The position numbers and the translations under genes are program-made. The notes under the pieces are model-generated. The model worked only from the letters and a program-made list of their open reading frames with translations, was not told the DNA's origin and made no database searches. A DNA stretch of 64,000 bases, taken from NCBI RefSeq assembly GCF_001506165.1, contig NZ_CP011427.1:2976001-3040000 (forward strand). The letters are read 5' to 3'. Origin of the DNA: Pantoea vagans (lineage in GTDB: Bacteria; Pseudomonadota; Gammaproteobacteria; Enterobacterales; Enterobacteriaceae). Of the stretch, positions 52,540 through 62,653 are shown piece by piece (the first letter of the stretch is position 1; each line of letters starts with the position of its first letter).

Positions 52540-53643
52540 TCACCACACTTGTTTAGCGATATCGACCACCAGACGAATCTTCTGCCACTGCTGCGCTTCG
52601 CTCAGGCTGTTGCCCTCTTCGGTCGACGCAAAGCCACACTGTGGGCTCAGGCAGATCTGGTCAAGGCTCACGAACTGCGATGCTTCTTGCAGACGGGCTT
52701 TCACCTGAGCAGGATCTTCCAGCTCACCGTTTTTGGTGGTGATTAAACCCAGTACCACTTGCTGATGACCCGGCTTAATAAAGCGCAACGGCTCAAAACC
52801 GCCTGAGCGCTCGTTGTCATATTCGAGGAAGTACGCATCGATATTGACCTGACCAAACAGAATCTCGGCCACTGGCTCGTAGCCGCCTTCGGAAATCCAG
52901 GTTGAGCGGAAGTTACCGCGACAGACATGCAAGCCAATGGACAAATCGGCAGGTTTATCTTCCAGCGCTTTATTCAGCACCCCGGCGTAGATACGTGCCA
53001 ACTCTTGCGGATCTTCACCGCGTTCACGGATCTGCTGCTGCTGATCCGTCGAGCAGAGATAGGCCCACACGGTGTCATCCAGTTGCAGGAAGCGACAGCC
53101 TTCGGCGTAAAACGCACTGATCGCATCTTTATAGGTCTGTGCCAAATCAGCGAAGTACTCTTTTAAATCAGGATAGACGGTGGCATCAATCACCTTACGC
53201 CCACCGCGGAAGTGCAGCACGCTTGGGCTTGGAATGGTCATTTTCGCTACCGCATCACCGGCAATGCTCTTCAGAAAACGGAAGTGTTCCAGCATCGGGT
53301 GGTTGGGATTGAAACCCACTTTGCCAGTGACTTTGACGCCGTGCGCTTTGGTCTGCACGCCATTAAATTGAATGCCCTGCTCGGCTTCAAACAGCTCAAC
53401 GCCCTGCAGATCGCCAAAGAAGTCGAAGTGCCACCACGCGCGACGGAATTCACCGTCTGTCACCACCTGCAAACCGTTGGCACGTTGCTGTTCAACCACA
53501 TGACGGATCTCAGTGTCTTCCACCTGACGCAGCTGCTCCGCGGAGATCTCACCGTTGGCAAACTGCACGCGCGCCTGCTTGATGGCCGCGGGACGGAGAA
53601 AACTGCCGACGGTATCGGCACGGAACGGATGATGATGTGACAT
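52540..53643 (-). CDS. MetE C-terminal-domain-like methyltransferase (YxjG/YxjH type)
   Basis: 367 residues matching the catalytic half of cobalamin-independent methionine synthase, without the N-terminal domain. It opens HPFRADTVGSFLRPAAIK, has VTDGEFRR, the zinc-site GLHVCRGN (His and Cys near 237-239) and SPQCGF (Cys near 334). Start ATG at 53643 has AGGAG 5 bases upstream. It likely methylates homocysteine or a related thiol, but short MetE-like proteins often use other methyl donors than methyl-tetrahydropteroyl-glutamate. Probable MetJ boxes lie about 60-80 bp upstream, supporting a role in methionine or sulfur metabolism. Confidence 0.85.
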   Translation of the reverse strand: MSHHHPFRADTVGSFLRPAAIKQARVQFANGEISAEQLRQVEDTEIRHVVEQQRANGLQVVTDGEFRRAWWHFDFFGDLQGVELFEAEQGIQFNGVQTKAHGVKVTGKVGFNPNHPMLEHFRFLKSIAGDAVAKMTIPSPSVLHFRGGRKVIDATVYPDLKEYFADLAQTYKDAISAFYAEGCRFLQLDDTVWAYLCSTDQQQQIRERGEDPQELARIYAGVLNKALEDKPADLSIGLHVCRGNFRSTWISEGGYEPVAEILFGQVNIDAYFLEYDNERSGGFEPLRFIKPGHQQVVLGLITTKNGELEDPAQVKARLQEASQFVSLDQICLSPQCGFASTEEGNSLSEAQQWQKIRLVVDIAKQVW

Positions 53644-53701
53644 ATGCACTCCTGGCTAAACGCATAATTGCGTCAGGGTATAATTTCGCGTGGTTATTTT
53701 T

Positions 53702-53725
53702 AGCCATCTGGACGGCTACATGTCC
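53702..53725 (-). promoter_or_regulatory. Probable MetJ operator (three met boxes)
   Basis: On the minus strand GGACATGT, AGCCGTCC and AGATGGCT follow directly, each an imperfect copy of the 8-bp met box AGACGTCT (5, 6 and 6 of 8 matches). MetJ binds two or more adjacent boxes. They lie 59-82 bp before the MetE-like start. Confidence 0.6.
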
Positions 53726-53809
53726 ATGAGAGTGACACGCTATGCCCCGAAGGGCAATGGAAGAAAATTCAGCTGACGTGAATATAATTCATGATCGGCG
53801 ACTACTGCT

Positions 53810-54736
53810 TCAATTTCCTTCGATGGCGGCGCGTGCCTGCGCCATTTGGCTTTCTGAAAGCGGCAGGTAGCCCGCTTCAGTGACGCGTCGTTGCCCTGCT
53901 GGCGATAACACCTGATGCAGGAAAGCACTGACCAAGGGTGGCAAGGGTTTGCCTGGCGCTTTATTCACATAAATGTAGAGAGGACGAGACCACGGATAGT
54001 GGCCGCTACGAATAGATTCGGCATCGGGCATCACGCTCGCGCCGCTGGCCGTCTTGATCGGCACCATTTTTACGCCGCTCAGATGGAAACCGAAGCTGGC
54101 ATAGCCAATGCTGTTGGGGGTACTCGCCACCGCTTGCACCACGGCAGCCGAACCCGGAAATTCCGCGACGTCAGCGCGAAAATCGCCTTTACACAGCGCC
54201 TGTTGTTTAAAGAATCCCCAGGTGCCCGAGGCTGAGTTACGACCAAAGCGCTGAATGCTGCGTTTTGCCCAGCCATCCTGATTCAATCCGAGATCGCCCC
54301 AGCGCTGCGGTACGCTGTGCGCGCCACATAAGCGGGTGACGGAGAAGAGTGCATCGAGTTGCGGCTGATCGATATCGGGCAGTGGGTTGTCCTGATTCAC
54401 CACCACCACCAGCGCATCCATGGCAACGGGGACAGCCAATGGGGGATAACCATAGCGTGTGGTGAACAGTTGGCGCTCATCAATCTGCATTGGGCGGCTC
54501 ATGGCACCCAACTGAGCGGCGCCCGCCGCCAGCGCGGTGGGTGCGGTGGAGGAGCCCGCCGCCTGTACCTGAACGTTAACGCCAGGTGACTGACGGCTAA
54601 AATCCTCGCCCCACAGCGTCATCAGATAGCCGAGGGTATCAGAACCCACGCTGCTCAAATTGCCGGTGAGCATGGTTTGTTGGCCCTGCGCCAGCGCAGA
54701 GCACAACAGCAAAGTGAACAGCAACAGCGATTTCAT
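53810..54736 (-). CDS. PstS-family periplasmic phosphate-binding protein
   Basis: A 308-residue exported protein: signal peptide at residues 1-18 (MKSLLLFTLLLCSALAQG), then a phosphate-binding fold with GSDTLGYLMTLWGEDF, QAAGSSTAPTALAAGAAQLGAMSRPM (the GSS-type phosphate loop) and FGRNSASGTWGFF. It differs from the classical PstS of pstSCAB. It starts 18 bp after phoR and is transcribed with phoBR, so it is probably phosphate-starvation induced. It may bind phosphate for import or, by analogy only, for signalling near the PhoR sensor. Confidence 0.85.
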   Translation of the reverse strand: MKSLLLFTLLLCSALAQGQQTMLTGNLSSVGSDTLGYLMTLWGEDFSRQSPGVNVQVQAAGSSTAPTALAAGAAQLGAMSRPMQIDERQLFTTRYGYPPLAVPVAMDALVVVVNQDNPLPDIDQPQLDALFSVTRLCGAHSVPQRWGDLGLNQDGWAKRSIQRFGRNSASGTWGFFKQQALCKGDFRADVAEFPGSAAVVQAVASTPNSIGYASFGFHLSGVKMVPIKTASGASVMPDAESIRSGHYPWSRPLYIYVNKAPGKPLPPLVSAFLHQVLSPAGQRRVTEAGYLPLSESQMAQARAAIEGN

Positions 54737-54754
54737 CAGGTTATCCGGTGGCGT

Positions 54755-56068
54755 TTACTGCGCCACATTCTCGCGGATTCCCTTTGCCACAATCAACCGT
54801 GGCGGCAGAAGAAAACTAAAACAGGTTTCCTGATGCGGGATACTGGTGATCTCCAGCCGCGCATTGTGATGGCTTAACGCATGTTTCACGATCGCCAGCC
54901 CCAGCCCACTACCACCTGTGGCGCGTGAGCGGGCTTTATCCACCCGATAGAAGCGCTCTGTCAGGCGTGGCAAATGCTCTTCACTGATCCCCGGCCCGTT
55001 ATCACAGACCTTAAACTGCGCGCCCTCTTTCGTGCGCAGCCAGCTGATGTCGAGACGCGTGCCATCTGGCGTGTGATTCACCGCGTTGTAGACCAAATTG
55101 GAAATGGCACTCCGCAGTTGCTCATCATTACCAAACACTTTGAGATGCGGATCGGTGTGGAAATGGATACTGTGACGGCCCTGGCTCAGGGTTTCTGCCT
55201 CACGCTGCAACAACAGCAGCATACCTGGCACATCCACGGTTTCTTTCAAATCGATGGCCGGTGCCGCTTCGATACGCGACAGCGTCAGTAATTGTTTCAC
55301 CAGGCTATCCATACGACGCGTCTGTTCCTGCATGGTGTGCAATGCTTTGCCACGCGTGCGCTCGTTCATCGTCGCATCGTCCATCATCTCCAGATACCCC
55401 TGCAACACCGTTAACGGGGTGCGCAGTTCGTGGCTGACGTTAGCGAAGAAGTTACGCCGCGCGCCTTCCAACTGGTGCATCTGGGTCACATCACGCGCCA
55501 CCATCAGCCACTGCCCTTCACTGTAGGGCATCACGCGGAATTCCATATGATGCTGGTTGTTAAGCACCAGCGTCAGTGGCTTATTAAAATCGCGCTGACG
55601 GATATAGCGAGAAAACTCAGGATAGCGCAGCAAATTGAGGATGTTCTGACCGTTATCCTCCGGCCAGCGCAAGCCCAAATGCTGTTGAGCCAGTCCGTTA
55701 CACCAGAAAATCGTGCCCTCTTCGGTGGTCAACACCACCGCATCGGGGAGCGATTCCGCACCGCTGCGAAAACGCTTTATCAGATTACCGAGTTCACGAC
55801 GGCGACGTCGGTTGCGCAGTTGCATCTGGTACAGACCGTAAAACAGCGGTTCCCAACTGCCGCGCCCGGAAGGCGGCGTCATGGAGCGATCAACCCACAA
55901 CCAGTGCGACAGACGCATCAGGTTTCTGAAGTGCCAAAACAGCACGCTGGATACGGCAATCAGCAGCAGCCAGGGCAGATAACCGAACAACAGACCCAGC
56001 ACCAGCGCAGGCAAGCAGACCAGCGCCAGCTCGGTCATTAATCTCTTCCAGGAGAGTCGTTCCAGCAC
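54755..56068 (-). CDS. phoR: Phosphate regulon sensor histidine kinase PhoR
   Basis: 437 residues (E. coli 431). N-terminal membrane segments (about 10-50), then a charged linker, a PAS domain (about 95-195), the HisKA helix with phospho-acceptor His in [11 protein letters not shown] (about 213) and the ATPase domain with [17 protein letters not shown] and GSGLGLAI. With the Pst system it senses phosphate and phosphorylates or dephosphorylates PhoB. It lies 15 bp after phoB. Confidence 0.98.
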   Translation of the reverse strand: MLERLSWKRLMTELALVCLPALVLGLLFGYLPWLLLIAVSSVLFWHFRNLMRLSHWLWVDRSMTPPSGRGSWEPLFYGLYQMQLRNRRRRRELGNLIKRFRSGAESLPDAVVLTTEEGTIFWCNGLAQQHLGLRWPEDNGQNILNLLRYPEFSRYIRQRDFNKPLTLVLNNQHHMEFRVMPYSEGQWLMVARDVTQMHQLEGARRNFFANVSHELRTPLTVLQGYLEMMDDATMNERTRGKALHTMQEQTRRMDSLVKQLLTLSRIEAAPAIDLKETVDVPGMLLLLQREAETLSQGRHSIHFHTDPHLKVFGNDEQLRSAISNLVYNAVNHTPDGTRLDISWLRTKEGAQFKVCDNGPGISEEHLPRLTERFYRVDKARSRATGGSGLGLAIVKHALSHHNARLEITSIPHQETCFSFLLPPRLIVAKGIRENVAQ

Positions 56069-56083
56069 GGTAAAAGACTCCGT

Positions 56084-56773
56084 TTAATAGCGGGCAGAGA
56101 AACGATACCCTGTTCCGCGTACGGTTTGAACCATGCGATCGTGACCAGAAACTTCCAAAGCTTTACGTAAACGACGGATATGCACATCAACCGTACGATC
56201 TTCGACGTACACGTTGGTGCCCCAAACGTGGTTTAACAGCTGCTCACGGCTGTAAACACGCTCTGGGTGCGTCATAAAGAAGTGCAGTAATTTATATTCC
56301 GTCGGGCCCATTTCCAGCGGGGTGCTTTCGGCCATCACACGGTGTGAGGAGGGATCCAGGCTCAAGCCCTGCATCTCAATCACCTCTTCCACTGCCATCG
56401 GCGAGATACGACGCATCACCGCCTTGATACGCGCCATCAGCTCTTTCGGTGAGAAAGGCTTGGTGATGTAGTCATCCGCGCCCACTTCCAGACCGCGTAC
56501 GCGATCCTCTTCTTCACCACGCGCCGTCAGCATCATCACCGGGATATCGCGCGTCATCGCTTCACGTTTCAAATGTTTAATAAACTGAATACCGCTGCCA
56601 CCCGGCAACATCCAGTCCAGCAGAATCAAATCAGGCCACGGCTCGATCAGCTTACCAATCGCGCTGTCGTAGTCTTCGGCCTCAATAGGCTGGTAATCAT
56701 TCTGTTCCAGCACGAAACATAACATTTCACGGATGGGAGCTTCGTCTTCCACAACCAAAATGCGCTTAGCCAT
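56084..56773 (-). CDS. phoB: Phosphate regulon response regulator PhoB
   Basis: 229 residues, the same as E. coli. The receiver domain has acidic pocket residues at VVEDE and phospho-acceptor Asp53 in [10 protein letters not shown]; the C-terminal OmpR-type winged helix ends [15 protein letters not shown]. It activates Pho-box promoters when phosphate is scarce. Its own promoter carries a Pho box, so it is autoregulated. Divergent from sbcD. Confidence 0.98.
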   Translation of the reverse strand: MAKRILVVEDEAPIREMLCFVLEQNDYQPIEAEDYDSAIGKLIEPWPDLILLDWMLPGGSGIQFIKHLKREAMTRDIPVMMLTARGEEEDRVRGLEVGADDYITKPFSPKELMARIKAVMRRISPMAVEEVIEMQGLSLDPSSHRVMAESTPLEMGPTEYKLLHFFMTHPERVYSREQLLNHVWGTNVYVEDRTVDVHIRRLRKALEVSGHDRMVQTVRGTGYRFSARY

Positions 56774-56821
56774 TATAACTCCTGCTGTTGTGACGGCTTG
56801 TCACGGGGATTTGCGGCGTCA

Positions 56822-56855
56822 TTATGCGTCAGTTTTATGACACTTTTATGAAAAA
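56822..56855 (-). promoter_or_regulatory. Pho box upstream of phoB
   Basis: The minus strand reads three tandem 11-bp units, TTTTCATAAAA, GTGTCATAAAA and CTGACGCATAA. These closely follow the PhoB repeat (CTGTCATAAAT) and the E. coli phoB promoter. It lies 49-82 bp before the phoB start. Confidence 0.88.
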
Positions 56856-56970
56856 CCCGACCTATGATAAATAGTTAAAAAACAGAAATGTGACAACGAT
56901 TAGCGCTTTTTTTTCTTTGCGATCTGAAGAGGTTATACTTCTCGCTCGCTTAACTAAGCACGGAGTTTTC

Positions 56971-58182
56971 ATGCGCATCATACACACGGCGGATTGGCAT
57001 CTCGGTCAGTTCTTTTACAGTAAAAGCCGCGCGGCAGAGCATCAGGCCTTCCTTGAGTGGCTACTGGACCAGATCCAGCAGCATCAAGTCGATGCACTCA
57101 TCGTCGCCGGAGACCTGTTTGATACCGGTTCGCCACCCAGTTATGCGCGTGAAATGTTTAACCGCTTTGTGGTGGCATTGCAGCCCACTGGGTGTCAGTT
57201 GGTGGTGTTGGCAGGAAACCATGATTCCGTTGCCACCCTCAATGAATCGCGTGAACTCCTTGCCTGCCTGAATACCCGCGTGATCACCAGCGCCACGCCA
57301 CAAGGCGAGCAGCAGGTGCTGACGCTGCATCAGCGTGATGGCACGCCGGGCGCGCTACTGTGCGCCATCCCTTATCTTCGTCCACGGGATATTCTGCGTA
57401 GTCAGGCCGGGCAATCAGGCCGTGAAAAGCAAATCTCATTGCTGGAGGCGATAGAGCAGCACTACCAGCAGTGTTACGCGGCAGCCCTCACGCAGCGTGG
57501 CGATCAGCCACTGCCGATCATCGCCACCGGGCACCTCACCACGGTGGGGGTCACCAAAAGCGACTCGGTACGCGATATCTATATCGGCACGCTGGATGCC
57601 TTCCCGGCGCAGGCTTTTCCGCCTGCCGATTACATCGCGCTTGGCCATATCCATCGGGCGCAACGTATCGCCGATAGCGAGCATATCCGCTACAGCGGTT
57701 CGCCAATCCCACTCAGTTTTGATGAACTGGGCCGCGATAAAAGTGTGTTCCTGCTCGATTTCAGCCGCCAGTTAGACGCCGTCACACCGCTCACCATTCC
57801 GCTATTCCAGCCGATGCAGATGCTCAAAGGATCGATGGCGGAAATTGAGTTACAGCTGACGCAATTCAGCGAGGGAGACGGCGAAAAACCGGTCTGGCTG
57901 GATATTGAAATCACCACGCAAGAGTATCTTAGTGACCTGCAGCGTCGCGTCGAACAGCTCACCGAAGCGCTGCCCGTGGAAGTGCTGCTGGTACGACGTA
58001 GCCGTGAGCAGCGCCAGCGCAGCCTGGCACGCATGGACAACGAAACCCTGAGCGAGCTGAAAGTGGAAGAGGTGTTTGCCCGCCGTCTGGCGCAGGAAGA
58101 TCAGCTGGATGCCGAACAAGCCGATCAACTCACCCAACTGTTTCGCACCACCCTCGCCGCGCTGGAGAACCCGTCCGCATGA
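56971..58182 (+). CDS. sbcD: Exonuclease subunit SbcD
   Basis: A 403-residue Mre11-type nuclease starting [15 protein letters not shown] at 56971; the frame is open 27 codons further but that part is non-homologous. Phosphoesterase motifs: [29 protein letters not shown] and LGHIHRAQ. With SbcC it cleaves DNA hairpins and protein-blocked ends, using Mn. Its TGA overlaps the sbcC ATG (ATGA), so the pair is translationally coupled. Next to phoB as in E. coli. Confidence 0.97.
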   Translation: MRIIHTADWHLGQFFYSKSRAAEHQAFLEWLLDQIQQHQVDALIVAGDLFDTGSPPSYAREMFNRFVVALQPTGCQLVVLAGNHDSVATLNESRELLACLNTRVITSATPQGEQQVLTLHQRDGTPGALLCAIPYLRPRDILRSQAGQSGREKQISLLEAIEQHYQQCYAAALTQRGDQPLPIIATGHLTTVGVTKSDSVRDIYIGTLDAFPAQAFPPADYIALGHIHRAQRIADSEHIRYSGSPIPLSFDELGRDKSVFLLDFSRQLDAVTPLTIPLFQPMQMLKGSMAEIELQLTQFSEGDGEKPVWLDIEITTQEYLSDLQRRVEQLTEALPVEVLLVRRSREQRQRSLARMDNETLSELKVEEVFARRLAQEDQLDAEQADQLTQLFRTTLAALENPSA

Positions 58183-61100
58183 AAATTCTGACGTTACGCT
58201 TTAAGAATCTCAATGCGCTGCGCGGTGAGTGGTTTATTGATTTCCGCCGCGAGCCCTTTGCCAGTAACGGTTTGTTTGCCATTACCGGCGCCACCGGCGC
58301 AGGAAAAACCACGCTGCTGGATGCGATTTGTCTGGCGTTGTATCACCAGACGCCACGCCTCGGCGTGCTATCGCAGACGCAAAATGAACTGATCACCCGT
58401 GATACCGCAGAGTGCCTGGCTGAAGTGGAGTTTGAAATCAAAGGTGAAGCCTGGCGCGCGTTCTGGAGCCAAAACCGCGCACGTGGCCTGGCCGATGGCA
58501 AATTGCAGGCGCCGCGTGTCGAACTGGCCCGCGTGGCTGATAACCAAATTGTTGCCGATAAAGTCGGTGACAAACTCAAAGCGATTGAAACCCTCTCCGG
58601 GCTGGATTTCGCGCGCTTTACCCGTTCGATGATGCTGTCGCAAGGGCAGTTTGCCGCCTTCCTGAATGCCAAACCGGGAGAACGCGCCGAGCTACTGGAA
58701 GAACTCACCGGCACCGAGATTTACGGGCAAATCTCGATGCAGATTTACGAGCGCTGGCGCACCGCCCGCAGCGAGTTAGACACGCTGCGCGCTCGCGCGG
58801 GCGGCATGCTGCTGCTGGATGAAGCCCGTCGCGATGAACTCAGCCAACAGTTACACATGTTAGCCACTGAGGAGAAAACCCTCAGCGAACAGCTGGAGCA
58901 AGCCCAACAGCAGCAGCAGTGGTTAACGCAATCTCAGCAACTGACGCAAGAGCAGCAGCAAGCCGAGCAGGCAGGACAGAGCGCTGAACACGCATGGCAG
59001 CAGGCCGAAGAGGATCGCCAGCGCTTATCGCGCGCCGAACCGGCGGAAAAACTGCGCGATAAGCTCCAGCAGCGCGAGCAGCTGCAACGTGATCAACAGG
59101 CGTTGACGCAGCAGGCTCAGCAGTTGCATGCCCAACAGCAGCAGGCTCAGGCCGCGTTGCAGCAGGGTGAAACCCAGTATCAGGCAGCGCAGCAGGCACG
59201 TGATCACGCCGTTTCCGAACAGCAGCAGTTGGAAACCTTACTGACCGAACAGGTTATCCCGCTTGATCAACAGCTTGCCAGCGGTGCGCGGCAGATTGCC
59301 GACCAACAGCGCCTGCACACCCAGCAACAGCAGGTGGTGCAGCAGAGCCAGGTCGCGGTGAGCCAGCATCAACAAGCGAGTGAACGCTTACAACAGCAAT
59401 TCACGCAGCAGCAGGATTTCCGTCAACGCGAAGCGGCGGTGGCCAACTGGGGAACGGAGCTGACGCGCTGGCAGGCGGATATCGCACGCCTTGAAGAGCG
59501 TGAGCAGTCGCTGACACAGCTTAGGCTTCAGCAGCAACAGCAGCACACGCAGGTCACGCAGCAACAACAGGCAATTACCGAACATGCGCAGGCGCTGCAA
59601 CCCTTACAGCAGGCGGAAGCACAAGCCAGCCAGCAACGCCAACAAGCGGAGCAGGCACTCACTTCACTGGAAGCCGAGGCCGCGAGTAGCCAACTGCGTG
59701 AAGCCTTGGCATTACATCAACAACAGCGCCCTGCCCGCCAGCAACTCAGCCTGCTGGCGGCGCGTTGGCAATCCCTGCAACCGCAGCACCAGCAACGGCA
59801 ACAGAAACTGGCGCAGCTGCAACAGCAGCATCAGCAGCAGGAATCGGCTTTACAGGCGATGCGTGACGACTACAAGCGTGAAAACCAGACGCTGCTCGAT
59901 ATCCGAAAAATTTGCGAACTTGAGCGCACTATCGCGCAGTTAGCCGACGAACGCGCCAAATTACAACCCGACCAGCCCTGCCCGCTGTGTGGCTCCTGTC
60001 AGCATCCGGCCATCGCGCAATATCAGCAACTGCAACCTGGTGAAAACCAGCAGCGACTGGCAGCACAGGAAGCATTGGTCGCCAAACTCAGAGAGGACGG
60101 CACCGCCAAAGGCGAGCAGCAGAAACTGTCACTACAACAGCAGCAGGTTTTGCAGCAGGAGATCGATGAGTTTGACCAGCAGATTTCCGCCGCCAACCAG
60201 CAGTGGCAGCGTTTGAGCAGTGAGCTGGCACTTACCTTCACGCTGGAGCAGCAGGATGATTTCACCGCCTGGCAGCAGCAACAAGACACGCAAGAAACTG
60301 CGCAGCAGCAACAGCTCCAGCTGCGCGAACAGGCGGCGCTGGCACTGCAACAGGCAAAAGAGGCTCATCTGCTTCAGCAGCAGCAGCTGCAACATCAGCA
60401 AAATGCCCAGCAGCTGGCACAGCAACGGCTGCAAAGCGCGCAGCAAACGCTTGAAGAGCTCAATCAGCGTGAGGGGCAAGAACGCAGCGCCTCACAGCAA
60501 TTGGCACAGCAGCTGGAAAAACAGCTGGCCGCACATCAGCTTGCGCTACCCGCGCGCGCTGAGCGGACTTCATGGCTGGAAGCACTACAACAGCGCTGGC
60601 AAGCCTGGCAGCAGAGCGAGAAATTACTCCGCGAGTTGCAACCACAATTAGTCAAAGCGGAGAGCGAGCAAGGTAGCCTGCAACAAAATTCGTTGCGTGA
60701 GCAACAACAGCTGGATGCATTGCAGCAGACTCTTCATACCCTGCAACAACTGCAAAGCGAGCAGCAGCAGCAGCGCCATCAGCTGTTTGGCGATCGTTTG
60801 GTTGCGGATGCACGGCAGCAGCAACATGCCTCGTTACAGCAGAGCGAACAGAATCTGGCGCAGCAGCTGCAACAGTGGCAGCAGGCGCAAAGCCTGTTGC
60901 ACAGCCTGAACGGACAGTGCGAGCAGATAGACAGCCAACAGCAGAACATGCTGATGCGTGTGCAGACGGCGGAAACCGCGTTCCTCACCGCGTTGCAGCA
61001 GAGTGATTTTAGTGACGAAGCAGCCCTACGTGCTGCGCTGCTGGATGAACAGGCGTTCCTGCAGTTACGCCAACGTCTGCAAACGCTGGAGCAACAGCGC

Positions 61101-61856
61101 CAACAGCAGCAGACATTGCGTCAGCAGCTGGCACAGCGTGTTGCTGCCCATCAGCAGCAACGTCCTGCCACCTTGAGTGATGAAGTTGCCGCCGGGCTGG
61201 TTGAACAATTAGCCTCTCTGCGCCAGACACTGCGCGAGAATGCCCGCCAGCAGGGTGAAGCGCAGCAGCAGCTTCACAGCGATGCACAACAGCGTCAGCA
61301 GCAGCAATCCTTGCTGACACAAATTGCAGATGATGAGGTGTCACTGGCGCAGCTTGGGCGGCTGAATGATTTAATCGGTTCAGCCAAGGGCGACAAATTC
61401 CGCCGCTTCGCCCAAGGATTAACGCTGGATCATCTGGTGTGGTTGGCGAACCGCCAACTGGACCGTTTACACGGCCGCTACCTGCTGCAACGGCGCGCCA
61501 GTGAAGAGCTGGAGCTGGAGGTCGTCGATACCTGGCAAGCCGATGCCACCCGCGACACGCGCACGTTGTCAGGTGGCGAAAGCTTCCTGGTGAGTCTGGC
61601 ACTGGCGCTGGCCTTGTCCGATCTTGTCAGCCATAAGACGCGCATCGAATCCCTGTTCCTCGATGAAGGCTTCGGCACCCTTGATGCCGAAACCCTCGAT
61701 ACTGCACTGGATGCCCTGGACGCATTAAACGCCAGCGGTAAGACCATCGGGGTGATCAGCCACGTTGAGGCCATGAAAGAGCGCATTCCGGTGCAAATCA
61801 AGGTGCGTAAGATGAATGGGCTGGGTTACAGCAAGCTGGAATTGCCGGGGGAATAA
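58179..61856 (+). CDS. sbcC: Exonuclease subunit SbcC (Rad50-like), glutamine-rich
   Basis: A 1225-residue SMC-like ATPase, about 175 longer than E. coli SbcC (1048). N-terminal Walker [14 protein letters not shown] (about 36-48), a long coiled coil (about 200-1080) broken by the zinc hook CPLCGSC (about 600), then the signature LSGGES (about 1130) and Walker [12 protein letters not shown] (about 1158). The coiled-coil arms are packed with glutamine runs (QQQQQ), far beyond the usual level. The core motifs are intact, so the nuclease complex should work. A strong terminator follows. Confidence 0.96.
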   Translation: MKILTLRFKNLNALRGEWFIDFRREPFASNGLFAITGATGAGKTTLLDAICLALYHQTPRLGVLSQTQNELITRDTAECLAEVEFEIKGEAWRAFWSQNRARGLADGKLQAPRVELARVADNQIVADKVGDKLKAIETLSGLDFARFTRSMMLSQGQFAAFLNAKPGERAELLEELTGTEIYGQISMQIYERWRTARSELDTLRARAGGMLLLDEARRDELSQQLHMLATEEKTLSEQLEQAQQQQQWLTQSQQLTQEQQQAEQAGQSAEHAWQQAEEDRQRLSRAEPAEKLRDKLQQREQLQRDQQALTQQAQQLHAQQQQAQAALQQGETQYQAAQQARDHAVSEQQQLETLLTEQVIPLDQQLASGARQIADQQRLHTQQQQVVQQSQVAVSQHQQASERLQQQFTQQQDFRQREAAVANWGTELTRWQADIARLEEREQSLTQLRLQQQQQHTQVTQQQQAITEHAQALQPLQQAEAQASQQRQQAEQALTSLEAEAASSQLREALALHQQQRPARQQLSLLAARWQSLQPQHQQRQQKLAQLQQQHQQQESALQAMRDDYKRENQTLLDIRKICELERTIAQLADERAKLQPDQPCPLCGSCQHPAIAQYQQLQPGENQQRLAAQEALVAKLREDGTAKGEQQKLSLQQQQVLQQEIDEFDQQISAANQQWQRLSSELALTFTLEQQDDFTAWQQQQDTQETAQQQQLQLREQAALALQQAKEAHLLQQQQLQHQQNAQQLAQQRLQSAQQTLEELNQREGQERSASQQLAQQLEKQLAAHQLALPARAERTSWLEALQQRWQAWQQSEKLLRELQPQLVKAESEQGSLQQNSLREQQQLDALQQTLHTLQQLQSEQQQQRHQLFGDRLVADARQQQHASLQQSEQNLAQQLQQWQQAQSLLHSLNGQCEQIDSQQQNMLMRVQTAETAFLTALQQSDFSDEAALRAALLDEQAFLQLRQRLQTLEQQRQQQQTLRQQLAQRVAAHQQQRPATLSDEVAAGLVEQLASLRQTLRENARQQGEAQQQLHSDAQQRQQQQSLLTQIADDEVSLAQLGRLNDLIGSAKGDKFRRFAQGLTLDHLVWLANRQLDRLHGRYLLQRRASEELELEVVDTWQADATRDTRTLSGGESFLVSLALALALSDLVSHKTRIESLFLDEGFGTLDAETLDTALDALDALNASGKTIGVISHVEAMKERIPVQIKVRKMNGLGYSKLELPGE

Positions 61857-61890
61857 ACCTGGGGGTGCGATAAATAGCGCCGTTAGTAGG

Positions 61891-61914
61891 GTGCGCATTT
61901 ATGCGCACTTTTTT
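61891..61914 (+). terminator. Rho-independent terminator of sbcDC
   Basis: The stem GTGCGCA/TGCGCAC with a TTTA loop is followed by six T, 34 bp after the sbcC stop. Confidence 0.92.
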
Positions 61915-61940
61915 GCTGGGGTTGCTGTGAATCTCGTGCA

Positions 61941-62050
61941 TGGCCCCATAAAGGTCAGCCCGATCGCAAAGGAATCACGCATCCATGCAGATCGGCCGCC
62001 GCATCCCTGCGGCGGACGCTTTGCTCTTCGGGCTGACCTTCACGGGGCAT
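61941..62050. repeat. Long-stem palindromic element (about 110 bp)
   Basis: AAGGTCAGCCCGA (61951-61963) pairs perfectly with TCGGGCTGACCTT (62028-62040), extended outward by GCCCC/GGGGC and inward by GCAAAG/CTTTGC. The centre carries an 8-bp hairpin CCGCCGCA/TGCGGCGG with loop TCCC (61996-62015), and a small stem GCAT/ATGC lies in the left arm (61979-61988). No open frame. It may be a dispersed palindromic repeat or a folded RNA. Confidence 0.75.
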
Positions 62051-62127
62051 TTAGCATGATCGCTGCTGTTGTCCGTGATGGCATCAATATTTTCTTTCAG
62101 CGTAGCTACCGTCATGAACATCCAGCC

Positions 62128-62151
62128 GTAGGGGCGCAATTTATTGCGCAA
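62128..62151. repeat. Single 'gcgcaatttattgcgc' unit
   Basis: GTAGGGGCGCAATTTATTGC followed by GCAA, with the palindrome TTGCGCAATAAATTGCGC on the reverse strand. A shortened member of the dispersed family seen at 20054, 26936, 32782 and 63770. Confidence 0.6.
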
Positions 62152-62233
62152 GTTAAGAGTCAGAGAAATGCCATAGCATTCCCCTGCCCGCCAGGTAAAC
62201 TGGCTGCAACTCCCTGAACAGCCAGGCAAATTA

Positions 62234-62653
62234 ATGAACTTCTTAACCCGCTTCGCAGGTTTGCTCGCGTTAGTGACGCTGCTCAGCGCCTGCCAGCACG
62301 CAACTTCTCCTGCCCCCGCCCCTGTCGCTAACCTGTGCCAGCCGCAAACTCAACCCGGCAGTGCATCCTGCAAATGGGCTGATGAGATGCAGCATCACCT
62401 TAATCGGCAGTTTCAGGATGCTGCACGTTACGCGGGTCAACAATGTCTGGTGCAGTTGGAGTGGCAAAACAGCGGACGTTATGCGGTGACGCAAACACAA
62501 GGTGACGAAACCCTGTGCCTGCGCGCCTGGCAGTTGATTGGTCAGTCGAAAGGTTTACCGCCCCCGCCGGATCGGACGCAACCGGCGTGGTTCGGTTTTG
62601 CACCGCGCAAGGCTAGCTCGCCAGCCCATCCTGCCGCCACTGGCGCGGGCTGA
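62234..62653 (+). CDS. Lipoprotein with TolA C-terminal-like domain
   Basis: 139 residues. The signal peptide has lipobox LLSAC (acylated Cys20), then a proline-rich linker (SPAPAPVAN). From about residue 50 to 117 it resembles the periplasmic C-terminal domain of TolA: MQHHLNRQFQDAARYAGQQCLVQLEW, then DETLCLRAWQLIGQSKGLPPPPD, keeping the two domain cysteines and the terminal PPPPD. There is no inner-membrane anchor or long helix as in true TolA. It could bind Tol-Pal, colicin or phage partners as a lipid-anchored module; that is inference. Its last 41 bp overlap the convergent AraC gene. Confidence 0.75.
   Translation: MNFLTRFAGLLALVTLLSACQHATSPAPAPVANLCQPQTQPGSASCKWADEMQHHLNRQFQDAARYAGQQCLVQLEWQNSGRYAVTQTQGDETLCLRAWQLIGQSKGLPPPPDRTQPAWFGFAPRKASSPAHPAATGAG

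Larger units (their letters stand above)
61857..62233. other. Gap after sbcC with terminator and two repeats
   Basis: This 377-bp non-coding region contains the sbcC terminator (61891-61914), the folded element at 61941-62050 and a single 'gcgcaatttattgcgc' unit (62128-62151). The rest is presumably the promoter region of the downstream lipoprotein gene; open frames here are not credible. Confidence 0.6.

Noticed and set aside
53740..53928. 62-residue minus frame upstream of the MetE-like gene
   Set aside because: It overlaps the 3' end of the PstS-like gene in another frame and has no family features.
59100..60500. Tandem repeat array or CRISPR-like pattern in cag/caa-rich DNA
   Set aside because: The spacing is irregular and the reading frame is intact; it is the SbcC coiled-coil coding sequence.
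58343..61801. Many open frames antisense to or out of frame with sbcC, some over 100 residues
   Set aside because: They arise from the cag/caa-rich coding sequence, giving low-complexity Leu, Ser or Ala products, and none has a start site or homology.
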